From positions 73,524-137,523 of the forward strand of contig UQDR01000002.1 of assembly GCA_900539835.1 (NCBI GenBank): 64,000 bases of DNA. Direction: 5' to 3'. Made by a program: the position numbers and the translations under genes. Every line of letters starts with the position of its first letter. Within the stretch, counting starts at the first letter, position 1. The notes beneath the pieces were generated by a model that saw only the letters and a program-made list of their open reading frames with translations, did not search any database and was not told where the DNA came from. Origin of the DNA: an uncultured Ruminococcus sp. (lineage in GTDB: Bacteria; Bacillota; Clostridia; Oscillospirales; Ruminococcaceae). Shown here piece by piece: positions 51,467-61,104 of the stretch.

Positions 51467-53137
51467 ATGAAAAACGTTGAAAAGTATCAAAGAGGCTATT
51501 TTATGCCCCCTGTAAAATCAATGAAATGGGCAGAAAAAGAATATATTGACCACGCCCCGATGTGGTGTTCGGTTGACCTGAGAGATGGAAATCAGGCGCT
51601 TATCATACCAATGAGCTTGGAGGAAAAGCTGGAGTTTTTTGAGCATCTGGTTAAAATCGGATTTAAGGAAATTGAAATCGGCTTCCCTGCCGCTTCAGAA
51701 ACAGAATATGAATTCTGCCGTACTCTTATTGAAAGAAATATGATCCCTGATGACGTAAGAATTCAGGTATTGACGCAGTCCCGTGAGCATATTATCAAAA
51801 AGACTTTTGAAGCATTGACTGGCTGTAAGAATGCCGTAGTTCACCTCTATAACTCCACTTCCGTTGCTCAGCGTGAACAGGTTTTCCGCAAATCAAAAGA
51901 AGAAATCAAAGAAATTGCCGTTAGCGGAGCTAAGATATGCGAAGAATACCGTCAGAAAACTCCCGGCAACTTCATTTTTGAATACTCTCCTGAAAGCTTT
52001 ACGGGAACAGAGCCTGAATATGCTCTTGAGGTCTGCAATGCTGTTTTGGATGTTTGGAAGCCTACTGCCGATAATAAGGTGATTATCAACCTGCCTGTAA
52101 CAGTTGAAATGTCAATGCCGCATGTTTATGCTTCACAGATTGAATATATGTGCGATAATATGAAATATCGTGAGAACGTAATCGTTTCTCTTCATCCGCA
52201 CAATGACAGAGGCTGCGGAGTAGCAGATTCTGAGCTTGGTTTGCTTGCGGGTGCTGACAGAATCGAGGGAACATGCTTCGGAAACGGCGAAAGAACCGGA
52301 AATGTTGACATTGTTACTTTAGCGCTGAATATGTACACTCATGGAGTTGACCCTGAACTGGATTTCTCTGACATGCCTAAGCTGGTTGAAATATATGAGC
52401 GTGTAACAAGAATGAAGGTCTATGAAAGAAGCCCATATGCAGGACGTTTGGTATTTGCTGCATTTTCAGGCTCTCATCAGGACGCTATTGCAAAAGGCAT
52501 GAAATGGCGTGAGGAAAAAGACCCCGATCACTGGACAGTGCCTTATCTGCCGATCGACCCTAAGGATGTTGGAAGAGAATATGAAGGCGACGTTATCCGT
52601 ATTAACTCACAGTCAGGAAAGGGCGGAATTGGTTATCTCATGGAACAGCAGTTCGGGTATGATCTGCCGCCTAAAATGAGAGAGAATTTCGGATATGCAG
52701 TCAAGAGCGTTTCCGATCATCTTCACAAAGAGCTTATGCCAAAGGAAATCTACAATATCTTTGCTGATAATTATCTGAACATAAAAACTCCTGTCAATGT
52801 GCTGGAGGCGCATTATGTTCAGCAGCCTGAGGGCAAAATAACCGCATCAGTAACAGCACAGATTCCCGGAAAAGACAACGCTGAAACCTACACAGCAGTG
52901 GGCAACGGCAGACTTGACGCAGTGGCAAATGCTCTTAAAGAAGCTCTTGGCATGGATTTTAACGTTGAAACTTATAATGAACACGCTCTCGAAAGTCACT
53001 CGACCTCAGAAGCGGTTTCATATGTCAGCATTTCTGTAAACGGAAAAATTGTCTGGGGTGCAGGAAAACACACTGACATCATTGTATCATCAGTTAACGC
53101 TTTGCTTTCAGCCATAAACCATGCGGTGGCAAAGTAA
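51467..53137 (+). CDS. leuA: 2-isopropylmalate synthase (LeuA2 type)
   Basis: A 556-residue enzyme that condenses acetyl-CoA with 2-oxoisovalerate, the first step of leucine synthesis. Catalytic barrel with SVDLRDGNQALIIPMSLEEK, KEIEIGFPAASETEYEF, SLHPHNDRGCGVADSELG and GNGERTGNVDIV, then the C-terminal regulatory domain. Length and the opening (YFMPPVKSMKW) are those of the longer LeuA2 branch. AAGGAGG precedes the ATG. Controlled by the upstream T-box; the other leu genes are not adjacent. Confidence 0.96.
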   Translation: MKNVEKYQRGYFMPPVKSMKWAEKEYIDHAPMWCSVDLRDGNQALIIPMSLEEKLEFFEHLVKIGFKEIEIGFPAASETEYEFCRTLIERNMIPDDVRIQVLTQSREHIIKKTFEALTGCKNAVVHLYNSTSVAQREQVFRKSKEEIKEIAVSGAKICEEYRQKTPGNFIFEYSPESFTGTEPEYALEVCNAVLDVWKPTADNKVIINLPVTVEMSMPHVYASQIEYMCDNMKYRENVIVSLHPHNDRGCGVADSELGLLAGADRIEGTCFGNGERTGNVDIVTLALNMYTHGVDPELDFSDMPKLVEIYERVTRMKVYERSPYAGRLVFAAFSGSHQDAIAKGMKWREEKDPDHWTVPYLPIDPKDVGREYEGDVIRINSQSGKGGIGYLMEQQFGYDLPPKMRENFGYAVKSVSDHLHKELMPKEIYNIFADNYLNIKTPVNVLEAHYVQQPEGKITASVTAQIPGKDNAETYTAVGNGRLDAVANALKEALGMDFNVETYNEHALESHSTSEAVSYVSISVNGKIVWGAGKHTDIIVSSVNALLSAINHAVAK

Positions 53138-53208
53138 AAACATTCAGCTAAATTCATAGCAGAATATATAGCCATAAGGCTAAGGGAAATAAAAACCCCC
53201 TCTATAAA

Positions 53209-53231
53209 TAGCCTCATTTAAGGCTTTTTTG
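53209..53231 (+). terminator. Terminator after leuA
   Basis: Short stem TAGCCT / AGGCT with loop CATTTA, followed by TTTTTT. Confidence 0.6.
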
Positions 53232-53283
53232 CACGCAAACGTACAACTTTGTACGAAATATGAACAAATTTCAGCAATATATA

Positions 53284-53330
53284 CAAAAAGCGGTTTTGCA
53301 ATTTGTGCAAAACCGCTTATATTTTTTATC
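53284..53330. terminator. Bidirectional terminator between leuA and spoVAE
   Basis: A 13-bp stem AAGCGGTTTTGCA / TGCAAAACCGCTT with T-rich flanks on both strands. Confidence 0.85.
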
Positions 53331-53382
53331 ACACTCAACGAACGAACACAAAGGTTCTCTTATCTGTTTTATTTTATAGCCA

Positions 53383-53739
53383 TCAGGTTTTGGGAGTACT
53401 TTTTGAAAAGCACGCTGCAATAAATCCAAAGGTCAAAGCTGCACATATCCCAGCTGCGGCGGCTGTGAATCCACCCGTAAAAATGCCGAGAAAACCGTTT
53501 TCGTCTACAGCTTTTTTAATTCCATCAGACAGCAGATAGCCGAAGCCTGTCAAAGGAACTGTTGCACCGCCTCCTGCAAATTCTATAAGAGGCTTATAAA
53601 CGCCAATTGCACCGAGAATAACGCCTGCTACCACATATGACACAAGGATTCTTGCCGGAGTCAGCTTTGTAAAATCAATGAGAATCTGTCCGATTGCGCA
53701 AAATAATCCGCCGATTAAAAACGCCCATAAATATTCCAT
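53383..53739 (-). CDS. spoVAE: Stage V sporulation protein AE
   Basis: A 118-residue membrane protein with about four helices (FLIGGLFCAIGQILIDFTKL, GGFTAAAAGICAALTFGFIA) that matches SpoVAEb. It is part of the SpoVA channel that takes up dipicolinic acid into the forespore and releases it on germination. It follows spoVAD by 14 bases. The usual partner spoVAC is not adjacent. Confidence 0.93.
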   Translation of the reverse strand: MEYLWAFLIGGLFCAIGQILIDFTKLTPARILVSYVVAGVILGAIGVYKPLIEFAGGGATVPLTGFGYLLSDGIKKAVDENGFLGIFTGGFTAAAAGICAALTFGFIAACFSKSTPKT

Positions 53740-53753
53740 TTTAATTATCCTTT

Positions 53754-54785
53754 CTATTTAAATTTAATATCGGGTACTTTTTCACAGGGCTCGTGAGATA
53801 TCCAGACTGCATGGGATATTCCCGGAATAGATTCGCCCTGTTGATTTACTGTGGGCGACAAAAGCGCACCTGTAGCGGCGAAAAGTATATTTCTGACGGA
53901 GCCGCTTCTGAGCTGAGGAATGAAATATCCGCAAAGGACGCTGGCTGCACAGCCGCAGCCGCTTCCTCCTGCATGAACGTCCTGTTCGTCAAAGGAATAG
54001 AGCATCATTCCGCAGTCTTTATGATTATCACGGATATTCACATTATCACGCTCAAAAAGCTCACAGAGAATTCGGCTTCCCACTTTTCCGAGATCACCTG
54101 TTACAATGGCATCGAAGAAATCAGGCTTTAATCCGGTATCTTTAAAAAATGTATTCAAGGTATCATAAGCGGCTGGCGCCATTGCCGCACCCATATTATT
54201 AGCGTCACTCACGCCCATATCAACTATTTTTCCCACTGTTACGGCACGGACATAGGGGGGATTTTTCTTTTCCGAAACTATAAGCGCACCGCCTGCTGTT
54301 GCTGTCCACTGTGAGGTGGGTGTACGCTGGCCGCCGTAGTTTAACGGAAATCTATATTGTCTTTCAGCAGTACAGAAATGAGAGGAGGTTACTGCGAGGG
54401 CTTTTTTGCTGTAACCGCCGTCCACAAAAATTGATGAAAGCAAAAGGCCTTCAGCCATGGTGGAACAGGCTCCGTAGATTCCAAGGAAAGGAATTTCAAA
54501 ATCTCTTATTCCATAGGTCGTTCCAACGCACTGATTAAGCAAGTCACCGCCAAACATAACGTCTATATCGGTGGCTTCAATCCGGGATTTTTCCAACACA
54601 TGGCGGACAGCCTGTTTCTGAAGCTGGCTTTCACCTTTTTCAAAAGTATCTGTAGACATATAAGGATCGTCGTTTATTTTATCAAAATAATCCCCCAACG
54701 GTCCTTCGCTTTCTTTTTTTCCGCCGATTGAAGCTGACGAAAGAATGCTGGGGGTATTTCTGAGAATTTGTGTTGCTGAACTCAT
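53754..54785 (-). CDS. spoVAD: Stage V sporulation protein AD
   Basis: A 343-residue protein with a thiolase-like fold that binds dipicolinic acid on the forespore membrane. Family blocks: ATDIDVMFGGDLLNQCVGTT, FLGIYGACSTMAEGLLLSS and AGGSGCGCAASVLCGYFIPQ. AAAGGAG precedes the ATG. A sigma-G-like promoter lies just upstream, so this gene, rather than spoVAC, begins the operon here. Confidence 0.96.
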   Translation of the reverse strand: MSSATQILRNTPSILSSASIGGKKESEGPLGDYFDKINDDPYMSTDTFEKGESQLQKQAVRHVLEKSRIEATDIDVMFGGDLLNQCVGTTYGIRDFEIPFLGIYGACSTMAEGLLLSSIFVDGGYSKKALAVTSSHFCTAERQYRFPLNYGGQRTPTSQWTATAGGALIVSEKKNPPYVRAVTVGKIVDMGVSDANNMGAAMAPAAYDTLNTFFKDTGLKPDFFDAIVTGDLGKVGSRILCELFERDNVNIRDNHKDCGMMLYSFDEQDVHAGGSGCGCAASVLCGYFIPQLRSGSVRNILFAATGALLSPTVNQQGESIPGISHAVWISHEPCEKVPDIKFK

Positions 54786-54813
54786 TTTTATTCTCCTTTA
54801 AATTTCTTTTTGT

Positions 54814-54843
54814 TATTTTGTGCAGGAAAATATTTTTTTATTC
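54814..54843 (-). promoter_or_regulatory. Sigma-G/F-like promoter of spoVAD
   Basis: On the minus strand, GAATA (-35), 18-base spacer, CAAAATA (-10; consensus CATNNTA, one mismatch). The start point would be about 22 bases before the ATG. Fits the known forespore expression of spoVA. Confidence 0.45.
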
Positions 54844-54910
54844 GCTGATTGCGAGATTTAGGAAAATGTGATATAATTATTTTAAATTAAAAGTATTGGA
54901 GAAACAACTT

Positions 54911-55210
54911 ATGGAAACGATATTACTAAGTGCAGACGGAGAAATATCGGCATACAATGTCCCTGACATTGTAGAAAATAAATTGGAAGAATACTGCTTG
55001 GAATTTTCTAATTGGCTTGAATCAAGCAATGAAGCAAAATATTTTCGCAAACGTGGAGGATTATGCTTCAACGAAAAAGATTTTATTGACTATTTAAATA
55101 AATATAAATTTCCCAATGAAAAATCTTATCTCATTGAAACGCTTTTCAATGTATCTTCAAAAAAACATATTCCTCATAAGTATAAAAAATATAAATTATT
55201 TAATTTTTAA
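54911..55210 (+). CDS. Small protein of unknown function
   Basis: A 99-residue soluble protein, not recognised. The N-terminus resembles a beta hairpin (METILLSADGEISAYNVPDI), followed by a helix with EEYCLEFSNWLESSNEAKYF and a basic C-terminus (HKYKKYKLFNF). GGAG precedes the ATG by nine bases. Divergent from spoVAD, with a TATAAT just upstream. No obvious relatives come to mind. Confidence 0.6.
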   Translation: METILLSADGEISAYNVPDIVENKLEEYCLEFSNWLESSNEAKYFRKRGGLCFNEKDFIDYLNKYKFPNEKSYLIETLFNVSSKKHIPHKYKKYKLFNF

Positions 55211-55369
55211 TGCTGTAATTATTAAAAGGACGATGAAAAATAACTGCTAAAGGCTATATTATAGGTATTCCTACGCTTAGTAGAGTTAAAATATAAATAT
55301 TCTACGGTTCGTATGTGTTATTTTTTATGCTTCTCTGCTATGATAAATTCATGAAAGGAGGTAAAGGCA

Positions 55370-55975
55370 TTGGATCAAATTAAAATCGGCAGATTTATTG
55401 CTTCTATAAGAAAAGAGCAGAATTTTACACAAAGACAACTTGCAGAAAAACTTAATATCAGTGATAAAACCATTTCAAAATGGGAATGCGGAAACGGTCT
55501 TCCTGAAGTTTCACTGATGCTGCCGTTATGCGATGCTCTTAAAATCAATGTCAACGAACTGTTATCGGGCGAGAGATTATCAGATGACAACTATCATGAA
55601 AAGGCGGAGGAGAATGTTATGGACTTAATCAGGGAAAAAGAAGAAAGCAAAAAGAAAATTATTTTATCGGCTATGGTTGCGGGATTAAGTATAATTGCGG
55701 CATTGCCTATGTTTATCATATCCGGAATGCTTGAAATGGAAACATGGCTCAGATTTCTTTTAATCGGGATCGGCTTATTCGTTATAATTATTGGAATCAT
55801 AATTGCTTGTATTCTTGACAGAGATGCAGGAACATTTGAATGTAAAAAATGCGGTACTCGTTTTTCTCCTGATATGAAATCATATATTATGGGTGCACAT
55901 ACGATTACTAAGAGATATTTAAAATGCCCTCACTGCGGTGAAAGCAGCTATTGCAAACACAGATTAAGCAAATAA
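55370..55975 (+). CDS. XRE-family regulator with membrane helices and C-terminal zinc ribbon
   Basis: A 201-residue protein: helix-turn-helix (FTQRQLAEKLNISDKTISKW, residues 19-38), linker, two transmembrane helices (about 97-118 and 127-148), then a zinc ribbon with Cys158/Cys161 and Cys186/Cys189. Start is TTG with AAAGGAGGT upstream at good spacing. The layout puts both DNA-binding and zinc domains on the cytoplasmic side. Signal and targets unknown. It precedes queH by 24 bases and may share its transcript. Confidence 0.88.
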   Translation: MDQIKIGRFIASIRKEQNFTQRQLAEKLNISDKTISKWECGNGLPEVSLMLPLCDALKINVNELLSGERLSDDNYHEKAEENVMDLIREKEESKKKIILSAMVAGLSIIAALPMFIISGMLEMETWLRFLLIGIGLFVIIIGIIIACILDRDAGTFECKKCGTRFSPDMKSYIMGAHTITKRYLKCPHCGESSYCKHRLSK

Positions 55976-55999
55976 TTACTTGAACAAAAAGGTGAAAAA

Positions 56000-56626
56000 A
56001 TGCAGAAAATAAACTATCAGAAAAAGCTTGATGAAATTATTGATGATATTACAAAACACGATGAAACTCCCAGCTTACTGTTACACAGCTGCTGTGCGCC
56101 GTGCTCGTCCTATGTTTTGGAATATCTATCACAATATTTTAAAATCACGGTGTTTTATTATAATCCCAATATTTCTCCTGAAGAAGAATACAGAAAAAGA
56201 GTGGCAGAACAAAAGAGGCTGATTTCACAGCTTCCGTCAAAAAATCCTGTTGATTTTATTGAGGGAGATTATAAACCGCAGGATTTTTATGATATAGCAA
56301 AGGGAATGGAGGATATTCCCGAGGGCGGTGAAAGATGCTTTTCTTGCTACAGGCTAAGATTAGAACATGCCGCAAGACTTGCGGCGGATATGGGATTTGA
56401 CTATTTCACTACTACCCTTTCCATTTCACCTTATAAAAATGCACCAAAGCTAAATGAAATTGCTGAGGAGCTTTCGGAAATTTATAGAGTGAAGAATCTT
56501 CCCTCTGATTTCAAGAAAAAAGAAGGTTACAAACGTTCAATTGCACTTTCGGCAGAATATAATTTATACAGGCAGGATTACTGCGGATGTATTTTTTCAA
56601 AGCTTGAAAGACAGAAAAATATATGA
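56000..56626 (+). CDS. queH: Epoxyqueuosine reductase QueH
   Basis: A 208-residue iron-sulfur enzyme (DUF208) that makes queuosine in tRNA from epoxyqueuosine, the non-orthologous replacement of QueG. Cysteine motifs: LLLHSCCAPCSSYVLEYL near the start, C-F-S-C-Y-R-L-R-L-E around residue 113, and D-Y-C-G-C-I near the C-terminus. The TTLSISPYKN block is typical. AAAGGTG precedes the ATG. Other queuosine genes are not in the window. Confidence 0.92.
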   Translation: MQKINYQKKLDEIIDDITKHDETPSLLLHSCCAPCSSYVLEYLSQYFKITVFYYNPNISPEEEYRKRVAEQKRLISQLPSKNPVDFIEGDYKPQDFYDIAKGMEDIPEGGERCFSCYRLRLEHAARLAADMGFDYFTTTLSISPYKNAPKLNEIAEELSEIYRVKNLPSDFKKKEGYKRSIALSAEYNLYRQDYCGCIFSKLERQKNI

Positions 56627-56759
56627 ATGCAATCCTGCAAAATTGCAGTTTTCTTGTCCCGTTATTGCATTTTTATTTTCATTTAACCGTCATTATGCCA
56701 AAAATACATGCTTGATTTGGACAAATTAGATAAAATTCTGAATTTTTTTAGTTTAAGAC

Positions 56760-56788
56760 TTGCATTTTTTATATGCTTATGCTATAAT
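56760..56788 (+). promoter_or_regulatory. Promoter of gdhA
   Basis: TTGCAT, 17-base spacer, TATAAT, about 80 bases before the ATG. Confidence 0.65.
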
Positions 56789-56867
56789 ATAAAAGACGTG
56801 AATTTTCGGAGGGATAATTTACCGTAAATTCGTGGTTATTATATTTTATAAGCAAGGAGTAGTTATA

Positions 56868-58220
56868 ATGGAATTTAAGAATGCATACCTCGCTGAGGTA
56901 TATGAAAAGTGCGCTAAGAGAAACGCAGGCGAATCTGAATTTCTTCAGGCAGTAAAGGAAGTTCTTGAGAGCCTTGAGCCTGTAGTTGAAAAGAGACCTG
57001 ACATCGTTGAAGCCGGCATCATTGACAGAATCGTTGAACCGGAAAGACAGATTCAGTTCAGAGTATCTTGGGTTGACGACAACGGCAAGGTACAGGTTAA
57101 CCGTGGTTACAGAGTACAGTTCAACTCTGCTATCGGACCTTATAAGGGCGGTTTAAGACTTCACCCATCAGTTTGTGCTTCAGTAATCAAGTTCCTTGGT
57201 TTTGAGCAGATCTTCAAGAACAGCCTTACAAGCCTTCCTATCGGCGGCGGTAAGGGTGGTTCAGACTTTGATCCTAAGGGCAAGTCTGACGCTGAAGTTA
57301 TGAGATTCTGCCAGAGCTTCATGACAGAGCTTTCTAAGCACATCGGTGCTGACACAGACGTTCCTGCCGGAGACATTGGTGTTGGTGCAAGAGAAATCGG
57401 CTATATGTATGGTCAGTATAAGAGACTCCGCAATGAATTCACAGGCGTTCTCACAGGTAAGGGACTTTCTTACGGCGGATCACTTGCAAGAACAGAGGCT
57501 ACAGGTTATGGTCTTTGCTATTTCACTGACGAAATGATCAAGTGCATGAAGAACGAAAGCTTTGAAGGCAAGACTGTTGTTATTTCAGGTTCAGGCAATG
57601 TTGCTATTTATGCTACACAGAAAGCTACTGAGCTTGGCGGTAAGGTTGTTGCACTTTCTGACTCTAACGGATATATTTATGATCCTAACGGAATCAAGCT
57701 TGATGTTGTTAAACAGATCAAGGAAGTTGAAAGAGGAAGAATTAAAGAATACGTTAACCGTGTTGAAGGCGCAACATACACAGAAGGCTGCAAGGGCATT
57801 TGGACAATTCCTTGCGATATTGCTCTTCCATGTGCTACACAGAATGAGCTTGACGGTGAATCTGCTGACGCTCTTATCAAGAACGGCGTATTTGCAGTAG
57901 CTGAGGGTGCTAACATGCCATCAACTCCTGAAGCTGTTGAGAAGTTCCAGGCTGCCGGCGTTCTCTTCGGACCGGCTAAGGCTGCTAACGCAGGCGGTGT
58001 TGCTACATCAGCACTTGAAATGTCACAGAACAGTGAAAGACTTTCATGGACATTTGAAGAAGTTGACGCTAAGCTCAAGGGCATTATGGTTAACATTTTC
58101 CACAACTCATTTGACGCTTCTAAGGAATACGGCGTTGAGGGCAACCTTGTTGCCGGTGCTAACATTGCTGGCTTCCTTAAGGTAGCTGACGCTATGATGT
58201 GGCAGGGTGTTGCATACTAA
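56868..58220 (+). CDS. gdhA: NADP-type glutamate dehydrogenase
   Basis: A 450-residue cytoplasmic enzyme that fixes ammonia on 2-oxoglutarate. Active-site blocks: YKGGLRLHPSVCASVIKFLG, LPIGGGKGGSDFDPKG with the catalytic Lys, PAGDIGVGAREIG with the catalytic Asp, and a nucleotide fold VVISGSGNVAIYA. Length and the LxPIGGGKGGSDFDPKGKSD pattern match hexameric NADP-dependent enzymes of anaerobes. AAGGAG precedes the ATG; strong codon bias (many GCT, AAG, GGC) differs from neighbours and suggests high expression. Confidence 0.96.
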   Translation: MEFKNAYLAEVYEKCAKRNAGESEFLQAVKEVLESLEPVVEKRPDIVEAGIIDRIVEPERQIQFRVSWVDDNGKVQVNRGYRVQFNSAIGPYKGGLRLHPSVCASVIKFLGFEQIFKNSLTSLPIGGGKGGSDFDPKGKSDAEVMRFCQSFMTELSKHIGADTDVPAGDIGVGAREIGYMYGQYKRLRNEFTGVLTGKGLSYGGSLARTEATGYGLCYFTDEMIKCMKNESFEGKTVVISGSGNVAIYATQKATELGGKVVALSDSNGYIYDPNGIKLDVVKQIKEVERGRIKEYVNRVEGATYTEGCKGIWTIPCDIALPCATQNELDGESADALIKNGVFAVAEGANMPSTPEAVEKFQAAGVLFGPAKAANAGGVATSALEMSQNSERLSWTFEEVDAKLKGIMVNIFHNSFDASKEYGVEGNLVAGANIAGFLKVADAMMWQGVAY

Positions 58221-58244
58221 TTGCAGAATATATACTAAAAAATT

Positions 58245-58278
58245 ACGGCTTATCTTTAAAGAGATGAGCCGTTTTATT
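58245..58278 (+). terminator. Terminator after gdhA
   Basis: Stem ACGGCTTATC / GAGATGAGCCGT with loop TTTAAA, followed by TTTATTT. Confidence 0.8.
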
Positions 58279-58303
58279 TATATATAAATATAAAGTAAAG
58301 AAA

Positions 58304-58340
58304 ATAAAAATCCTCCCAACGAATTAACTCGGGAGGATTT
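58304..58340 (-). terminator. Terminator after adhE
   Basis: On the minus strand, stem AAATCCTCCCG / GGGAGGATTT followed by TTTATTTT. Confidence 0.85.
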
Positions 58341-58374
58341 CTGTATAATATGAGGTTTATTTATACGGTTTTAA

Positions 58375-60984
58375 TTATTTGCCGTAGTATGCCTTAAGAT
58401 ACATTTCCTTGATTTCACTCATAAGAGGATATCTTGGGTTAGCACCTGTACACTGGTCGTCGAATGCATCTTCAACCATTTGATCAAGAGTATCAAGGAA
58501 GTATTTCTCGTCTACGCCATAGTCAGCAATAGTCTTCTTGATACCAACAGTTTCCTTAAGTTCTTCAATTGCCTTGATGAAGTTTTCAAGTGTGTCCTCA
58601 TCATTTTTGCCTGTGATTCCAAGGAAGTTAGCACATTCAACGTATCTTTCAAGAGTGTGAGGATATTTATACTGTGAGAATGTACCCATCTTACGTGGCT
58701 TAGGATCAGCATTATATTTCATGATCTCAGTAATAAGAAGAGCGTTTGCAACACCGTGAGGCAGATGGTGATATGAACCGAGCTTATGAGCCATTGAGTG
58801 ACAAACACCGAGGAATGCATTAGCAAATGCCATACCAGCCATTGTTGAAGCATTAGCCATACCTTCACGAGCCTCAACGTCCTGACCGTTTTCATATGCT
58901 CTTGGGAGGAACTTGAAGATATTCTTCATAGCCTTAAGAGCGATACCGTCTGTATAGTCAGTTGCCATTACTGAAGCATAAGCTTCAAGTGCGTGAGTCA
59001 AAGCGTCAATACCTGATGCAGATGTGAGTCCCTTAGGAGCGCTCATCATCAAATCTGTATCAACAATAGCCATATTAGGCATAAGCTCATAGTCAGCCAA
59101 CGGATATTTTGTTCCTGTCTTTTCATCTGTGATAACAGCAAAAGGTGTAACCTCAGAACCTGTACCTGAAGATGTAGGAACAGCGATGAAGTATGCTTTT
59201 TCACCCATCTTAGGGAATGTATATACTCTCTTGCGGATATCAATAAATCTCATTGCCATATCCATAAAGTCAGCTTCCGGATGTTCATACATTACCCACA
59301 TAATCTTAGCTGCGTCCATTGCTGAACCACCGCCCATTGCGATGATACAGTCAGGCTCAAAAGCTCTCATAGCCTTTGTACCTTCAACAGCACAAGCAAG
59401 TGTTGGGTCCGGAGCAACATCAAAGAATGTTTCATGGACTATTCCCATTTGATCGAGCTTATCAGTAATAGCTTTTGTATAGCCATTCTTATAAAGGAAC
59501 TGGTCAGTTACGATAAACGCCTTTTTCTTGCCCAATACATTTTTCAATTCATCAAGAGCAACAGGGAGACAACCCTTCTTAAAGTATACCTTTTCAGGTG
59601 CACGGAACCAAAGCATGTTCTCTCTCCTCTCAGCAACTGTCTTAATATTCAAAAGATGCTTAATACCTACGTTCTCAGAAACAGAGTTTCCGCCCCAAGA
59701 ACCGCAGCCAAGTGTAAGAGAAGGAGCAAAGTCAAAGTTATAAAGATCTCCGATTCCGCCTAATGATGAAGGAGTATTTATTACAAGTCGGCAGGTCTTC
59801 ATTCTTTCAGCAAACTTGTGAAGCTTTTCTCTTTCGTTAATGTTGTCGATCCAAAGAACAGAAGTATGTCCCAAACCGCCGTTGTTAACGAGCAATGTTT
59901 CAGCAATGTCAAGAGAATCGTCAAAATTCTTTGACTTGTACATACCGAGAATTGTTGTAAGCTTTTCATGTCCGAAAGCTTCCTCAGGATCTGTGCTTGT
60001 TGCTTCACCGATAAGAACCTTTGTATCTTCAGGAACTTCAAAGCCTGCCATTTTTGCGATAGTTACTGGACGCTGTCCAACGATTTTTGCATTAAGTGCA
60101 CCGTTAATAAGCATTGTGCTTCTGATTTTATCGGCTTCATCTCCTTTAAGGAAATAGCAGCCTCTCTTAGTAAATTCCTTTTTAACCTCATTATAAATGC
60201 TCTTATCAGCAATTACAGTCTGTTCTGTAGCACAAATCATACCATTATCAAATGTTTTGGAATGGATAATTGAGTTTACAGCAGTTACAATATCAGCTGA
60301 AGAGTCGATAATTGCAGATGCATTACCGGCGCCAACACCAAGTGCAGGAGTTCCTGATGAATAAGCAGCCTTAACCATTCCGGGACCACCTGTAGCGAGG
60401 ATAGTGTCAGACTCTCTCATAATCATATTTGTAAGATCAATCGAAGGAACATCGATCCATCCGATAATGCCCTTTGGTGCACCTGCTTCTACAGCAGCAT
60501 CATAAACGATCTTAGCAGCTGCAATTGTACAATTCTTAGCACGTGGATGAGGAGAAATGATGATACCATTTCTTGTTTTCAAACAAATAAGTGTTTTAAA
60601 AATAGCAGTAGAAGTTGGGTTAGTTGTTGGGATTACCGCACCGATAAGACCGATCGGCTCATAAAGTCTCATTGTACCGTATGCTTTATTTTCCTCAAAA
60701 ACTCCGCATGTCTGTACATTCTTATAAGCGTTATAGATATGCTCAGCGGCATAGTTGTTCTTGATAACCTTATCTTCTACAATACCCATGCCTGTTTCTT
60801 CAACAGCCATTTTTGCCAATGGAATTCTCGCTTTGTTTGCAGCAAGTGCAGCAGCCTTAAAAATCTTATCAACCTGTTCCTGAGTATAGGTTGCAAAAAT
60901 TTCCTGTGCGGCTCTTACTTCAGCAATTTTAGCTTCAAGAGCTTCAACACTGTCAACCAAAGCCGGTGTTTCATTCTTAGCCAT
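58375..60984 (-). CDS. adhE: Bifunctional acetaldehyde-CoA / alcohol dehydrogenase
   Basis: An 869-residue fermentation enzyme that reduces acetyl-CoA to ethanol and reoxidises two NADH. N-terminal aldehyde dehydrogenase half with catalytic Cys in DNGMICATEQTV (about 245) and GAGNASAIIDSSADI; C-terminal iron alcohol dehydrogenase half with IIAMGGGSAMDAAKIMW and metal-binding histidines in GVCHSMAHKLGSYHHLPHG. The ATG at 60984 follows GGAGGT. Monocistronic; promoter overlaps a Rex-like site. Codon use suggests high expression. Confidence 0.97.
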   Translation of the reverse strand: MAKNETPALVDSVEALEAKIAEVRAAQEIFATYTQEQVDKIFKAAALAANKARIPLAKMAVEETGMGIVEDKVIKNNYAAEHIYNAYKNVQTCGVFEENKAYGTMRLYEPIGLIGAVIPTTNPTSTAIFKTLICLKTRNGIIISPHPRAKNCTIAAAKIVYDAAVEAGAPKGIIGWIDVPSIDLTNMIMRESDTILATGGPGMVKAAYSSGTPALGVGAGNASAIIDSSADIVTAVNSIIHSKTFDNGMICATEQTVIADKSIYNEVKKEFTKRGCYFLKGDEADKIRSTMLINGALNAKIVGQRPVTIAKMAGFEVPEDTKVLIGEATSTDPEEAFGHEKLTTILGMYKSKNFDDSLDIAETLLVNNGGLGHTSVLWIDNINEREKLHKFAERMKTCRLVINTPSSLGGIGDLYNFDFAPSLTLGCGSWGGNSVSENVGIKHLLNIKTVAERRENMLWFRAPEKVYFKKGCLPVALDELKNVLGKKKAFIVTDQFLYKNGYTKAITDKLDQMGIVHETFFDVAPDPTLACAVEGTKAMRAFEPDCIIAMGGGSAMDAAKIMWVMYEHPEADFMDMAMRFIDIRKRVYTFPKMGEKAYFIAVPTSSGTGSEVTPFAVITDEKTGTKYPLADYELMPNMAIVDTDLMMSAPKGLTSASGIDALTHALEAYASVMATDYTDGIALKAMKNIFKFLPRAYENGQDVEAREGMANASTMAGMAFANAFLGVCHSMAHKLGSYHHLPHGVANALLITEIMKYNADPKPRKMGTFSQYKYPHTLERYVECANFLGITGKNDEDTLENFIKAIEELKETVGIKKTIADYGVDEKYFLDTLDQMVEDAFDDQCTGANPRYPLMSEIKEMYLKAYYGK

Positions 60985-61104
60985 AAAATAAACCTCCAAA
61001 AAATATTTTTTAGCCTACAATTACTTAATAGGATAATTGATTCCTCTTTCACATTTCAGAATATCAACAAGCTCTGATAATGCTTCTGACTTATCCTAAT
61101 ATAT

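Noticed and set aside
57677..58165. A 162-codon frame antisense to gdhA
   Set aside because: Shadow of a highly codon-biased gene.
60547..61077. A 176-codon plus-strand frame antisense to adhE and its promoter
   Set aside because: It overlaps the adhE 5' end and leader, lacks start signals and has low-complexity Phe/Ser/Cys content.
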